From Paralithodes platypus (Eukaryota > Arthropoda > Malacostraca > Decapoda > Lithodidae), in the NCBI GenBank assembly GCA_032716605.1, contig CM064519.1, positions 21,254,348-21,318,347 on the forward strand: a stretch of 64,000 nucleotides of DNA, read 5' to 3'. The notes beneath the pieces were generated by a model that was given only the letters and a program-made list of their open reading frames with translations, searched no databases and was not told the DNA's origin. Made by a program: the position numbers and the translations under genes. Positions 30,254 to 40,367 of the stretch are shown here, in pieces (the stretch's first letter is position 1; each line of letters starts with the position of its first letter).

Positions 30254-32109
30254 CGCCGGCTCCGGGAAGGGATACAGTGGTTGAGGTTTCCAATGCTGAG
30301 TTGGGCGAGAAGGAATCCAGTGAAGAGTCTTCGGGAGCTGTGTCGCAATACCCTCCAGATGATGAGTCCGAGGATGGTGACGTGGTGGACCTTCAGCCGG
30401 CGGTAGCTGGTACATCTGGTGATCAGGCTTCTAAGATCAAGATTGGCCAGCGGATTAGAGGTATTCATGCAGAGAGTGGGGCGTCGGTGTCTGGAAAAAT
30501 TGTGAGTCGTGCCGGCAAAGCAACTGGGCAGTATAAAAATTGTTACAACTTACAAAGAGACTCTGATGGCGGTATTGGCTGGGTGGATGTGCAGAAGGAT
30601 TTTAGCGCTTGGGAAGTGGTAGATGATGATGTTGAAATGTTGATTCTGTTCCATTCTGAGGATGTTTTAAAGGCCAAGGACAGTGAGATTGAGAACTGGA
30701 GGGGTAATGATGTGTACGAGGAAGTTAATGACGTTGGACAAGATACTATTTCTGTCCGTTGGGTGATGACTGAGAAAATAAAGAATGGCAAGCCGGTTGT
30801 TAAAGCACGTCTGGTAGCCAGAGGATTCGAGGAGGACACTGTGGATTTACGAAAGGACTCGCCTACGTGTTCGAAGGAATCGGTACGTCTGGCTCTTGCG
30901 TTTGCCTCAGGTAACCAGTGGGTTTGTCACTCTATGGATGTGAAGGCGGCCTATCTGCAAGGGAACATGATTGAACGAGTGATTTATCTACGCCCTCCTC
31001 CAGAGTATGCTGATGGTAGGCTGTGGAGGTTAAAGAAGACAGTTTACGGTCTATGTGATGCTGCCAGGCACTGGTATCTGCGGGTTAAGGATCATCTGTT
31101 GTGTCTTGGAACTCAAATGTCATCCTTGGATTCAGCATTGTTCTTCTGGAGTAATAGGGGCAACGTTGATGGCATCATATGTATATACGTGGACGATTTT
31201 CTCTGGGCCGGCACACAGGAATTTGAGCGACACGTGATAGAACCAGTGAGTCAGGCGTTCCTGGTCGGCAGCTCGGAGTCAAGAGCCTTTAGATATGTGG
31301 GTTTGAACATCATATCTGAAAGCGATGGCAGCATAACTCTTGATCAGTTCCAGTACGCTTCATCCTTGTTACCAATCACAATCAGCAGACAGCGAGCACT
31401 AGTAAAAACGGGAGAATTGTCTGAATCAGAGAAGTCTGAGTATAGAGCATTAATTGGACAGTTGAATTGGATAGCCACTCACACTAGGCCTGACATCGCC
31501 TTTTACGTGTGTGAGTTAAGTGTGGCCAGAAAACAAGCTACTGTTGCAGAATTGCTGAGGCTCAACAAGGTGATTGACAGGGTGAAGACAGATAACATGA
31601 AACTGTATATTCCTAGATTGGGACCCATCCATGACTGCCATCTGGAATGTTTCTCGGATGCCTCGTTTGCCAACCTCGCAGGTAACGGTTCCCAGGGTGG
31701 CTTTGTGATCTTTCTGCGAGATGCCGATGATAAGAGATGCCCAATATTTTGGCAGACTAGGAAGATAAGAAGAATCGTCAAGTCCACTTTATCTGCAGAG
31801 ACGCTAGCATTACTTGAGTGTGCGGAAGCTGCTGTTTACCTCTCCAGCATTTTAAGTGAAATATCTGGGGGTGGAATCTACAGAATAAAATATTATGTGG
31901 ATAATAAGAGCTTAGTAGACGCACTTCACTCATGCAAAAGTGTGGACGACAGGAGATTGAGGATCGACATTGCAGTGCTGCGGGACATGGTGGACAGGGG
32001 AGAAATTGAAGAGGTATCTTGGGTGGAGACGTCACAGCAACTGGCTGATTGCTTGACGAAAAAAGGCGCCTCACCCGGGCAGCTGCGGGCTGCAGTCAGC
32101 CGGGATTAA
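30254..32109 (+). CDS. Copia reverse transcriptase and RNase H, open
   Basis: About 618 codons without a stop. After an acidic linker come VRWVMTEKIKNGKPVVKARL VARGF, KDSPTCSKESVRLALAFASG, SMDVKAAYLQGNMIERVIYL, RLKKTVYGLCDAARHWYLRV, IICIYVDDFLWAGTQ (YVDD catalytic box), YRALIGQLNWIATHTRPDIA and the RNase H motifs FSDASFANL, TLSAETLALLE and YYVDNKSLVDA, ending VETSQQLADCLTKKGA. These are the canonical Copia blocks in order. The domain is intact although the upstream polyprotein is not. Confidence 0.92.
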
Positions 32110-32198
32110 ATGGGATAACTTCTTTGTGGTATCACATATCTGTATGTGGCTGTACTACATACCAAGAAGGGCGAGTGTGATTTACATGTTGCCCACAT

Positions 32199-32217
32199 TA
32201 AAAGAAGAGGACGAGAG
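32199..32217 (+). promoter_or_regulatory. polypurine tract of the Copia element
   Basis: AAAAGAAGAGGACGAGAG stands directly before the 3' LTR, the site expected for plus-strand primer. Confidence 0.75.
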
Positions 32218-32454
32218 TGTTAACATAGGCAAATATGTTAATGTGTGTGGGAGTGCAAACTGGTTATATATGTGAGCAGACGATCGACACAGGAGTTTGC
32301 TCAACTAGTTTCCCGCCAAATTGCGTGGTCTACTATATGCTGACGTGTAAGAGATGACGTCACAACCGGACCGATTAGGCGGGCTAGCTGTCAGGACGGA
32401 GCCAGTCGTTTACATACGGGTGAGTGGTGAACACGGCCATTGAGCTAATTAACA
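32218..32454 (+). repeat. 3' LTR of the Copia element (237 bp)
   Basis: Starts TGTTAACATAGGCAAA and ends GAGCTAATTAACA, followed by the ATGAG duplication at 32455-32459. It contains TATATATG at about 32265 as a possible TATA box. It is uninterrupted and serves as reference for the split 5' LTR. Confidence 0.9.
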
Positions 32455-32862
32455 ATGAGTACCGGCACAGAAGTTGCATTTTGGATCCTCATTTTGCCGA
32501 TAACACCTGTCACTGGTATGGCCAAAGCCCTGGCAATGGTAACATTGTGTTACCCAGAAGCGATCGTATGCACGACATCTCACAAGTCCAACATACACAG
32601 AATTGCCATCATCCACAATGGAAGAGCGTATTTCAGGTGACATTTTTTCTACCGCAGTCTTTGTGTGTGCATCACACTTTTGCTTGGTGAATAGCAAATT
32701 CATAGCTAAGCCATTGTCGACCAGGGATTTTATTCTTGGGTTCTTGTTGAGGATGCTGGGAATTATCTTATTATCCTCAGTGTTATTAGCAATGCCTACC
32801 AGAGTCATTGGTAGGAGGATTAATGGCTTATCTATGTGGTGGTTTTGTGTTTTATATTTCAT
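32455..32862 (-). pseudogene. LINE-A ORF1 with CCHC zinc knuckles
   Basis: It encodes LILLPMTLVGIANNTEDNKI, then CDAHTKTAVEKMSPEIRSSI, and the knuckles CYHCQGFGHTSDRC (C-x2-C-x4-H-x4-C) and CNFCAGTHC. This is the Gag-like ORF1 of Jockey/CR1-type LINEs. The array is interrupted by the Copia element and resumes at 15839 (HKSKDC). The N-terminus is not resolved. Confidence 0.8.
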
Positions 32863-32887
32863 AATTTAATTTTACTAATCTTCAATG

Positions 32888-33000
32888 CGTTATTTCCACA
32901 TAGTGATTTGATAAGTTCTTTTGTATTTATATTGTGCGCCATCCGGTTCCTATTTTGGTTTTGTTTATTTTGCAAATTTTACATGTGGTATGTACAGTAT
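32888..33000. repeat. half copy of the 6398-6655 foldback
   Basis: GCGTTATTTCCACATAGTGA, TTTGATAAGTTCTTTTGT and the following 70 bp match 6398-6495 imperfectly. The other arm is missing, replaced by a LINE-B fragment at 33001. Confidence 0.55.
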
Positions 33001-33104
33001 ATTTCTTACAGTTTCTTACAGTAGATCCTCTGGAAAAAGGCAAACTATGCCTGTGTTTCCAGCTCAGTACCAGTATTTGCACTGCTGCGGTCGTTCACGG
33101 TGTA
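33001..33104 (-). mobile_element. 3' terminal fragment of LINE-B
   Basis: TTTCTTACAG units, then the last 25 or so codons of LINE-B (NDRSSANTGTELETQA, stop) on the minus strand, about 100 bp in all. A severely 5'-truncated insertion. Confidence 0.8.
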
Positions 33105-33186
33105 TACTGTATACTCGGGCACATACCCCAGCATGGGAGAAGGGGAGTGCACCTGATGACTGGAAGACAGGCATAATAGTCCAACT

Positions 33187-34925
33187 GGCGCCCGACCCTT
33201 CTCCCAAACGACTGGGTTATCACTCATCTATTCACAAGCATTTTCCATTCATTCCTATTTATTACCACTTCTCTTGCCTGATCTATAGTCATTTCCCTAT
33301 CTTCCAATGCTTGTACTACACAATCTCTCCATCTCAATAGAGGTCTTCCTACCCCTCTACCTCTCCTTGTATCTGACTCACATATTCTCTTTGTAAGCCT
33401 TTCATCTTCCATTTGCTCAACATGTCCATACCAGCACAGCACCCTTCTGTCTACTTTGGTCAACAAAGGTTCCTGCTGTCCCACTCTCCTACGTATCTCT
33501 TCATTCCTCAATCTGTCTCTACGGGTCACTCCACACATACTCCTCAAGCAGCTCATCTCCATAACTTCCAGCTTTCTTCTCTCGTTTGCTTTCAGAGCCC
33601 GTGTCTGAGCCCCATACATCACTGTTGGTACGACTATCCCTTGATACATTGCACTTTTAGCTTTCATTCCGAGATATCTCGCATTCCACATACCGGTACT
33701 TCTCATTGTTCCAAAAACTTTCCTTCCTTCACAAACTGTTTTACCTCCATTTCCATACCTGCGTCCCTGCTTATCACTCCTCCTAGATATTTATAACTCC
33801 ACTTGTTCCAATATTTCCCCATCCAGCCGCACATCTAGATTCACCCTACGATAACCTCTGTTACACACCATCACTTTACGTTTATTTACGTTCACCCTCG
33901 GCTTCCTCCTCTCACATACGGTACTACACCAAACTCTTTGACTACTCGCTGCAGATTTTCCTCAGTATCCGCCACCAATGCTGTGTCATCAGCAAACAGC
34001 AACTGGTTCAACTCCCAATCTCCACCATTCTTTCCTACTAAACCCAATCCTTTAGCTATAGTTCTCACTTTCACCTCCCTCACCACACCATCCATATACT
34101 GTATACATTAAACAGCCACGGTGACATTACACAACCCTGTCGCAGACCTACATTTCCCTCAACTAGTCACTCAACTCATTATTTCCTACTCTAACACATG
34201 CTCTGCTCTCTTCATAAAAACTCTCGTCTGCTCTTAACAAATTTCCTCCAATTTCATATATCCTTAGCACCTTCCACATTGCTTCTCAATTCACACGATC
34301 ATACACTTTTTCCAAATCCATAAAAACCCAATATATCTCTGTATGCGTCTCTAAATACTTCTCTCATAGCTGTCTTACTGCAAAAAAAAAAAATGATCCA
34401 CACACCCTCTTCCCCCCCTATAACTGCACTGCTCTTCTCCTATTGCATCTTCTGTACCCTTTATTATCCTCTCTATCAACACCCTGCCATACAGCTTTCC
34501 AACAACTGATAATAAACTAATACTGTACCTCTATAACTTGAACACTCCTGCTGGTCTCCCTTTCCCTTGTACAACGGCACAATACATATACTTCTCCAGT
34601 CTAGTGGTACCATTGACACAACAAAGCACACATTGAATAGTCTCACCAACCCATTTATTATCACATCTCCACCCTTCTTAAAACACTCCACAGCAATACC
34701 ATCCATACCTTCTGCTTTTCCCGCTCTCATTTGTCTCACTGCATCTTTCACCTAATTTTTTCCAATCTTTTCATTCACTCCCTGCCACCTGGGTAGCCTG
34801 GGTAACTTATCTCCATCAACCACTGCTTCAATCACTGCCTCCCTTTCATCTCTTACATTTAGCAAAGATTCAAAATACTCAGCATATCTTTTCCTCATTT
34901 GCACTCTTTCCACTAGTAACTCTAG
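33187..34925 (-). mobile_element. LINE-F-like element, degenerate
   Basis: Minus-strand pieces in order: RT start (34751-34476: MRAGKAEGMDGIAVECFKKG, VPLDWRSICIVPLYKGKGD), palm (34095-33892: LLFADDTALVADTEENLQRV) and C-terminus (33706-33224: LRSMCGVTRRDRLRNEEIRR, VLCWYGHVEQMEDERLTKRI, RGVGRPLLRWRDCVVQALED). Many frameshifts, internal deletion of part of the palm, no endonuclease. Related to the copies at 44985-46705 and 62514-63893. Confidence 0.75.
33224..33706 (-). pseudogene. LINE-F-like ORF2 C-terminal region
   Basis: 160 open codons: KAKSAMYQGIVVPTVMYGAQ, RRKLEVMEMSCLRSMCGVTR, GRGVGRPLLRWRDCVVQALE and a terminal RNEWKMLVNR. It holds the post-RT domain but no catalytic RT residues. Confidence 0.75.
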
Positions 34926-34930
34926 TAAGT

Positions 34931-35480
34931 TTTACATATTAAATTATATTTTCAATTAGGGTATATAACCGAGGAACCTTTCATAATAGATATTTATTAC
35001 ATCATGGAGAGTGAGCATCAGGTGACCAAGACATAGCTATGCAAAACATTGAATTGTCTCTCACCCAATACCAATCTAGGTGTTTGGTGTTGTGGTGAAA
35101 TTAATAACACAAAAAATAGATTAGTATTATTTTTCATTAGCTTGTGTCTTTTGCATTAATTAGTACAGTACTTGCTTACTAGATAACTTTGATATTATAT
35201 TTAATATGGTCAGATTTTTTTGTTTTGTTAAGCGTTATTTCCTCTAAGTGGATTAAGACTATTGGCACTGATTGAGCAAATCTAGAGCAATCCTGCACCT
35301 GAATGTCTCTTCCACCAGTTTGCTGTTTTCTTTACCCTCTGTCCACTACTACAAAGGCTTTCAGAGTATTAACTGACCAAATGAGAATAGAACCTAGTTT
35401 GAGGTTTGTTTTTGTGATAATTAAAATGAGAAGTATCTGTTGTGTTTTGTGTTATCCCTATTCTTTCTGTCTTGAGTCGA
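34931..35480. other. no gene seen
   Basis: AT-rich intron sequence. AAGCGTTATTTCCTCTAAGTG at about 35230 resembles the foldback repeat of 6398. Nothing else is supported. Confidence 0.45.
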
Positions 35481-35498
35481 CCCCCCCCCCCCCCCCCC
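35481..35498. repeat. poly-C tract next to LINE-B
   Basis: Eighteen C residues followed by an A8 run at the 5' boundary of the LINE-B copy. Confidence 0.9.
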
Positions 35499-35519
35499 GT
35501 AAAAAAAATGGTGATTGGG

Positions 35520-36294
35520 CCTGAGTATATATATTTAGTGGAAAAGATAAACAAAGCCAATAGAATTGTAGGGCTGATAAGGAGGACATTTGTGTCACTT
35601 GACGAAGAAATATTCAGGAATCTCTATACAGCGCTGGTTAGGCCGCACCTGGAATATGCGAACCAGGTGTGGGCTCCATATATGGTAAAGGATATAGAAG
35701 CAGTGGAGAAAGTGCAGAGGAGAGCTAGCAAACTAGTACCAACGTTGAAGAACGCGGGCTATGAGCAGAGGTTGAGGACACTGGGACTTCCAACACTGGC
35801 ATATAGGAGAAAGAGAGGGGATATGATAGAGACTTTTAAGATAGTGTCAGGAAAGTATGATGAGGATGTGTGTGAAGGTATCTTCTTGATGCGGAAGGGA
35901 ACAAGAACGAGAGGACACTCTAAGAAAATTTACAAAGAAAGAAATAGGCTTGAAAAGGCAAAGAACTCATTTTGTGATAGAATGGTAAATGAGTTTGATA
36001 GAGTGGTAAATGAGTGGAACGCGCTGCCCCAGTATGTAGTCGATTCCGAATCAATAAGGAAGTTTGAAAGTAATCTTGATAAAGCATGGGGAAGACATGA
36101 TTTGAAGTTTGATTATAAAGCAAAAATACAGAATAGTAAAAATGTTGCGTCTGCTGCTGCCGCCGCCAGCACAGTGAACGACTGCAGTAGTGCAAGTACT
36201 GGCACTGAGCTGGATACACAGGCCTAGTTTGCCTTTTTCCAGAGGATCTACTGTAAGAAACTGTAAGTAAGAAATATAGATAGATAGATAGATG
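35520..36294 (+). mobile_element. LINE-B, plus-strand 5'-truncated copy just upstream of an FCHo exon
   Basis: It starts after the RT catalytic box and runs to the C-terminus. It ends with AGAAACTGTAAGTAAGAAATA and (GATA)n at 36276-36294, about 47 bp before the FCHo acceptor at 36341. Confidence 0.85.
35535..36227 (+). pseudogene. LINE-B ORF2 C-terminus with a 15 bp internal duplication
   Basis: KINKANRIVGLIRRTFVSLD, VRPHLEYANQVWAPYMVKDI, RKRGDMIETFKIVSGKYDED, then NSFCDRMVNEFDRVVNEWNA, where the other copies have NSFCDRVVNEWNA. The tandem duplication of the GATAGAGTGGTAAATGAG unit keeps the frame. The ORF is open to the stop, without RT catalytic residues. Confidence 0.85.
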
Positions 36295-36341
36295 TTTAAT
36301 AATTTATCTCAGACCGACTAAGCTGTGATTGTTTGCCGCAG

Positions 36342-36475
36342 ATGCAGAGGTGGACAAGAAGATCCACGTAGAGATCAAGCCCATCAGCAATGGCAGCGCT
36401 CCCATATCAGCCAGCGTGGACGAGCTTAGAGCCACCATTGAGGGCATGTCTCTCTCACCGGTCCCTTTTGCATCG
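36342..36475 (+). CDS. FCHo: FCHo (muniscin) linker exon after SSSDSDS
   Basis: A 134 bp exon between acceptor TTTGCCGCAG and donor TCG/GTCAGT. Its first two bases complete the Asp codon begun at 7926, giving DSDAEVDKKIHVEIKPIS across the junction. It then reads NGSAPISASVDELRATIEGM SLSPVPFAS and ends in phase 0. FCHO proteins have (I/V)xIKP followed by ASVDEL-x2-(S/T)IxxxxLSP at the same place, so the match spans both exons in the right order. This is linker between F-BAR and mu-homology domains. The next exon was not found with confidence. Confidence 0.88.
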
Positions 36476-38236
36476 GTCAGTAGCAATTATCTTACATATT
36501 TGTTTTGTTTTGTTGTTTTATTTGCATCTGTGAGTAGCAATAATGATTTCTGCGAGTATTAATTATGTTACAGATTATTTGTGTTTTATTTTGTTTTATT
36601 TGCATCTGTGATTAGCAATAATGGTTTCCCTTTTTTTTAATTTCCTGACATTTAAGATAATTAATTTTCCGTAGATTTAGCTTCCAGAATCAGTGTACGG
36701 CTGCCACGCTAGCAGTAAAGAGGGTATCGCACCAGAGCTTCTGTCCTCAATTTTAGATGATCAAAAAATTTCCAACAACATTTCTGGGATTTGTAGCACT
36801 GGTTTTCAGGAACAAGAATGAAGATTGATTAAATTAGATGACAGAATTAGTATTAAATGTTTTCCTCATAATCTGCCAGATCAGTGTTGTCTTGTCGATA
36901 AAAGTTGAGGAACAAAGCGTTTGTGTGATACCCCTTAAGCTCTTCATATCTAAATTTTCACAGCCAATTTTGGGAGTAGGCTACTACCTGTACTGTATTT
37001 GTATTATTTATTTATTTATTTATTTTTGGATTTTTCATTGTTTGTGATGTGAAATCAGGTAATAAAATTGTACTGTATGTTAACCGTAAGTACTTCAATT
37101 TATAGCTGCAGAACCAGATACGCTTGGTTTGGTACAAAGTGTTATTTACTTTTGCATATTGAAATTTATGGACATTTCCTCTTAATCATCGTTGGGAACC
37201 AAAATTAGATATCAATCGTAATGCCTTATAAAATATTAATTGGCTCTTTAGTACCGGTACATGTATAGTGGAAGCACTTCAAGCTATCATTTTCAGGTAT
37301 AGTATCTACTGTATATACAGAATAGGTAGCTATTGCTTAATTTGTTACTTACATACCAATAATTATACATATCATTTCAGTTAATCAAATTCTACAAATA
37401 GATTTCCTGAGAGAGTGGTTTTATTGATCAGTCAATACAGGTCTTTGTGAATATGAAGCATTGCTACATATGGAATAGTACTATTGACTTCCCAATTCAA
37501 GAGGCTGTTGCAACTTTTCAGTCTGATCTGAGTATACATAAAATATTCACAAATTCAGCTTATCGTTCTTATGAGAAACATGAAGTGAAGTGTCTCTACT
37601 GTGCTATTTTGTGTATGGAGAAATACAGTAAAGGTGCCACAGAGAATAGTGTAGTGTGATAACTTCTACCCATCCTACATTGAGACCCTATAGTAAAGAG
37701 AGGTGGACCAACATCTATCACAGTGGTAATATTTAATGTTAACTGCCTAGACCCAGATATTCAAAGTTGTCATAAGTTACGGCCAGGGGGGGAGGCATAA
37801 AGACTGTGAATTACCAGCTTATTCCTAGCCCACATTGTCATAACTTATACTCAGAAAATTTAGTCGATCATAAGTTATAATACATACTCAGTTATGGCTT
37901 GTTTTGACAATTACTGTACTAGCATTATTACTATGTTAGAATCTAGTATACGACTGTCAGAGGGAGAAAAGGCACCGTAAAATGTGTTGAGTATTTGAGT
38001 CCTAGTGGGGTAATGTTTAGTTTACCTAGCTATGCCTGTTGACTCAATTGTTCATCTACTGTAGCTATTATTCTTAACTATCTTGAGTTATGATAGTAAT
38101 CACAGGTTTTGTTTTATATTGGCCACATAATTTGAACTGTATATGGTCATTGGCAAGTCATGGAAGAACGCTGTTGTGTCACAGTTTAAGCACCCATCTT
38201 TACATTTACTTTTACAAATTTATACTACACTCCTAT
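36476..38236. other. FCHo intron, no confirmed feature
   Basis: AT-rich sequence with a (TTTA)n run at about 37005-37024. A 46-codon open stretch follows an AG at 36680 (see findings). A 70-codon ORF at 37447-37659 has no recognisable domain or composition bias and is not called. Confidence 0.5.
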
Positions 38237-38546
38237 ATTTATTAGTGGCCCCTCCATCATTGACGAACATGCCTATTACATAAGGCATCCTCTTCAAACA
38301 CTAATCCGCCGTAGTTTGAATCTACCGCGCAGAGCATTTAAAAACTGAGGAGCCTTCATCATGAGCGCTCGCGACCTCACTCATGGCTTCAGTCATTATG
38401 AATTGGGTTCTCACTACGAAAAAACTTCGTAAAAAATAAAAACAAAAACAAAATAAGAATAACTATCCAATAAGCTTTCCATCATATCGTGGATGTACTT
38501 GTGTGGATCTTTGACCAGACGCTGATTCAGGCGTCATTCTTCCTTC
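38237..38546 (+). repeat. left inverted terminal repeat of DIRS
   Basis: Starts ATTTATTAGTGGCCCCTCCA and contains GAGCGCTCGCGACCTCACTC and TACGAAAAAACTTCGTAAAA. It is the inverse of 52709-53023 with a few base differences and small indels. Confidence 0.92.
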
Positions 38547-40325
38547 TCTGCTCTGCGCTCAACCTGCCCGGACGTGTCTCCCCACGCTCCGCTGGTTCCG
38601 CATTTGCTGCGTCCCTAGTGAGTTTTTTCTCATTTGTTTACTCCGGGATGTATCGAGTAAGGTTAGGATATGTGTAGCAGGAGTGTCCTGGGCTGGTTGC
38701 CCGCAGTGCAGTGTATTTTGGGTCATCTATTTCGGATGTACCCTCGTGGTCCTGTTGTGGACATGTGATCTTTTCACAGTTGAGTTAGCTTGTGATGCAA
38801 GCGGCTTTCATTACGCGTTATTTTATGCTGCCTTTTATCTTTCTGATGAGGTAAGCGTTGCTTCTGACGTTCCCAGCGTATTTTTCTTCACTTAGTGAAG
38901 TTTTTTCTGGGTCCCGAGTCAGTCTTCCCTTTGTCGGAAGTCTTTACTACAGTGGTGTGTTGGCGGTGGTTCCTGTTGTTATATTTCCAGTGTTTTTGTT
39001 TATATTTCAACATTTCTTATGCCGTCTGCTTAGGCCTAGCCAGCCGCTCGTAGCTTTGCCACATGTACAAGTGTTATTGTTTATTTTATAAATATGTCCT
39101 ACTGTGTCATGTGTATCCTGGTTTAGTTGTGTATTGGCTAATTCCACGGACTATGTATGTTTCCTGGGTTAGTTGTGTATTGGCTAATTCCACGGATTAT
39201 TGTGTGGGCCCTGGGCTAGTCGTGCTTGGCTTGCTCCCAGGTCCGTTGTGCGTTCAGTTGGTTTCTGAACGGGGTGGGTTACTTTCCGGCGGGTTTTTCT
39301 CGGTTTCACCATGAAAAACCCGGCCGAGAGCCGTGTTGGGCCACGCGTGGTTTCAACACAGGCTTGTGTCCCCGGCGAGGAGGTGTCTGTGGCTCTCCAG
39401 GACTGCGTCTCTGTGTTGGTGCCTGTTTCAGGCTCCCTATGATCCCCGGCGGTCTGGCTGTACCCATCTAACATTGTTCATGCAGACAGATGTTATGAAG
39501 TTTTTCTACCCGGTTTTACAAACCAATTAGAACAAACCTAGCTGTTGTTGAGGGCTTTCCTCCCCGGCGATCTTTTACAAAGAAGTGGGGACAGGAACTT
39601 ATGGGGTTAACGTTGTTTACATCTTACCCGGCGGGTGCACCTTGGTAGGGTGGGATGAACGTCTTGGTCATTCAATTTAGTTAACCGATCCATTTTAGTG
39701 GTACTTTATGTATCACCGCCTTCAGACTTACGGCGATCGAAGGCTCAATTAGGGTTAACATCTTTTCACAAATTGTTCACACCCGGCGGGTGCTCCTGGG
39801 AGGAGGAAATAAGGAATTTACAATTCCATATAGTTAACCAGTTAATTGAGAGATACGTTAATGTATCGCCGCCTTCAAACTTACGGCGATCCTTTGTGAC
39901 AATTCGTTAGAAATCAGATCTCGTATCAGCCTGCCCTGTGTTATTCTGCTAAATAATTCTGGTGCCGGCGTCTTTGTGGGGGGTTGTTTTTCCAAAATTG
40001 AATCTTGAGACAGTCACCACCAGAAAGACTATGTTATAAACGCCATACTGGTCCTTTATATTATGTCAGAGGGTATTCTTAACTTTCTTAGGACATGTTT
40101 AGATATTCGGAAATCTTTATAGGATCCCGCCGCGTAGCGAGCTGTGATCGTTGTGACATTACGTCTCGTTACCCGGCGGGTTATTGACACGTGTGTGTGT
40201 GTGTGTATGCGATCATGTTGGGTTAACCTTATGAGCATTAATTCCTGGAAATTTTCTTTTTTTCCAGAGCTGGGCCCTGGCGGACCAATACAGACCCTGC
40301 AGTAGTTTCCCACCAGTCTCTGTCA
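38547..40325 (+). other. DIRS leader region
   Basis: Between the left ITR and the LINE-B insertion. GC content is higher than surrounding intron and the motif CCCGGCGGGTGC recurs (39625, 39782, 40170). A tandem-like pair, ACTTACGGCGATC at about 39727 and 39889, is visible with related flanks (GTTAACxxxTTTxxxxxGTATCGCCGCCTTCA). No ORF longer than about 100 codons; untranslated leader is the best reading. Confidence 0.6.
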
Positions 40326-40367
40326 TTCTTACAGTTTCTTACAGTAGATCCTCTGGAAAAAGGCAAA

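Larger units (their letters stand above)
15845..32454 (+). mobile_element. Ty1/Copia LTR retrotransposon, GalEa-like, split by nested insertions
   Basis: 237 bp LTRs (TGTTAAC ... TTAACA), ATGAG target duplications, an initiator-tRNA-Met primer site and the Copia order Gag, protease, integrase, RT, RNase H. Insertions are a LINE-D in the 5' LTR, a MITE and a LINE-B in gag, a LINE-C before protease, and a MITE carrying LINE-C and LINE-J in integrase. Without them the element would be about 5 kb. The GalEa assignment is inferred from RT motifs (VKAAYLQG, YVDDFLW) and the crustacean setting; a tree would be needed. It has frameshifts and stops and is not autonomous now. Confidence 0.9.
8459..32870 (-). 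mobile_element. LINE-A, one non-LTR retrotransposon split by nested insertions
   Basis: Minus-strand segments form a single element when insertions are removed: ORF1 zinc knuckles (32862-32455, then about 15840-15650), endonuclease (15648-15127 and 14002-13526), RT (13173-12180) and C-terminus (10484-10146 and 8830-8634). It ends in an (AAT/TTA)n tail at 8461-8487. The insertions are LINE-E (two), LINE-J (one) and a Copia element. APE endonuclease, a YADDTQIY motif in RT and CCHC ORF1 place it in the CR1/Jockey-type assemblage; the exact clade cannot be settled without a tree. The 5' end is near 32870 and may be truncated. Confidence 0.8.

Noticed and set aside
37447..37659. 70-codon ORF in FCHo intron
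   Set aside because: No domain, no splice context, composition as the surrounding AT-rich DNA; a chance ORF.
39063..39471. ORFs of 81-96 codons in the DIRS leader
   Set aside because: Overlapping on both strands with no recognisable Gag or enzyme features; the region looks untranslated.
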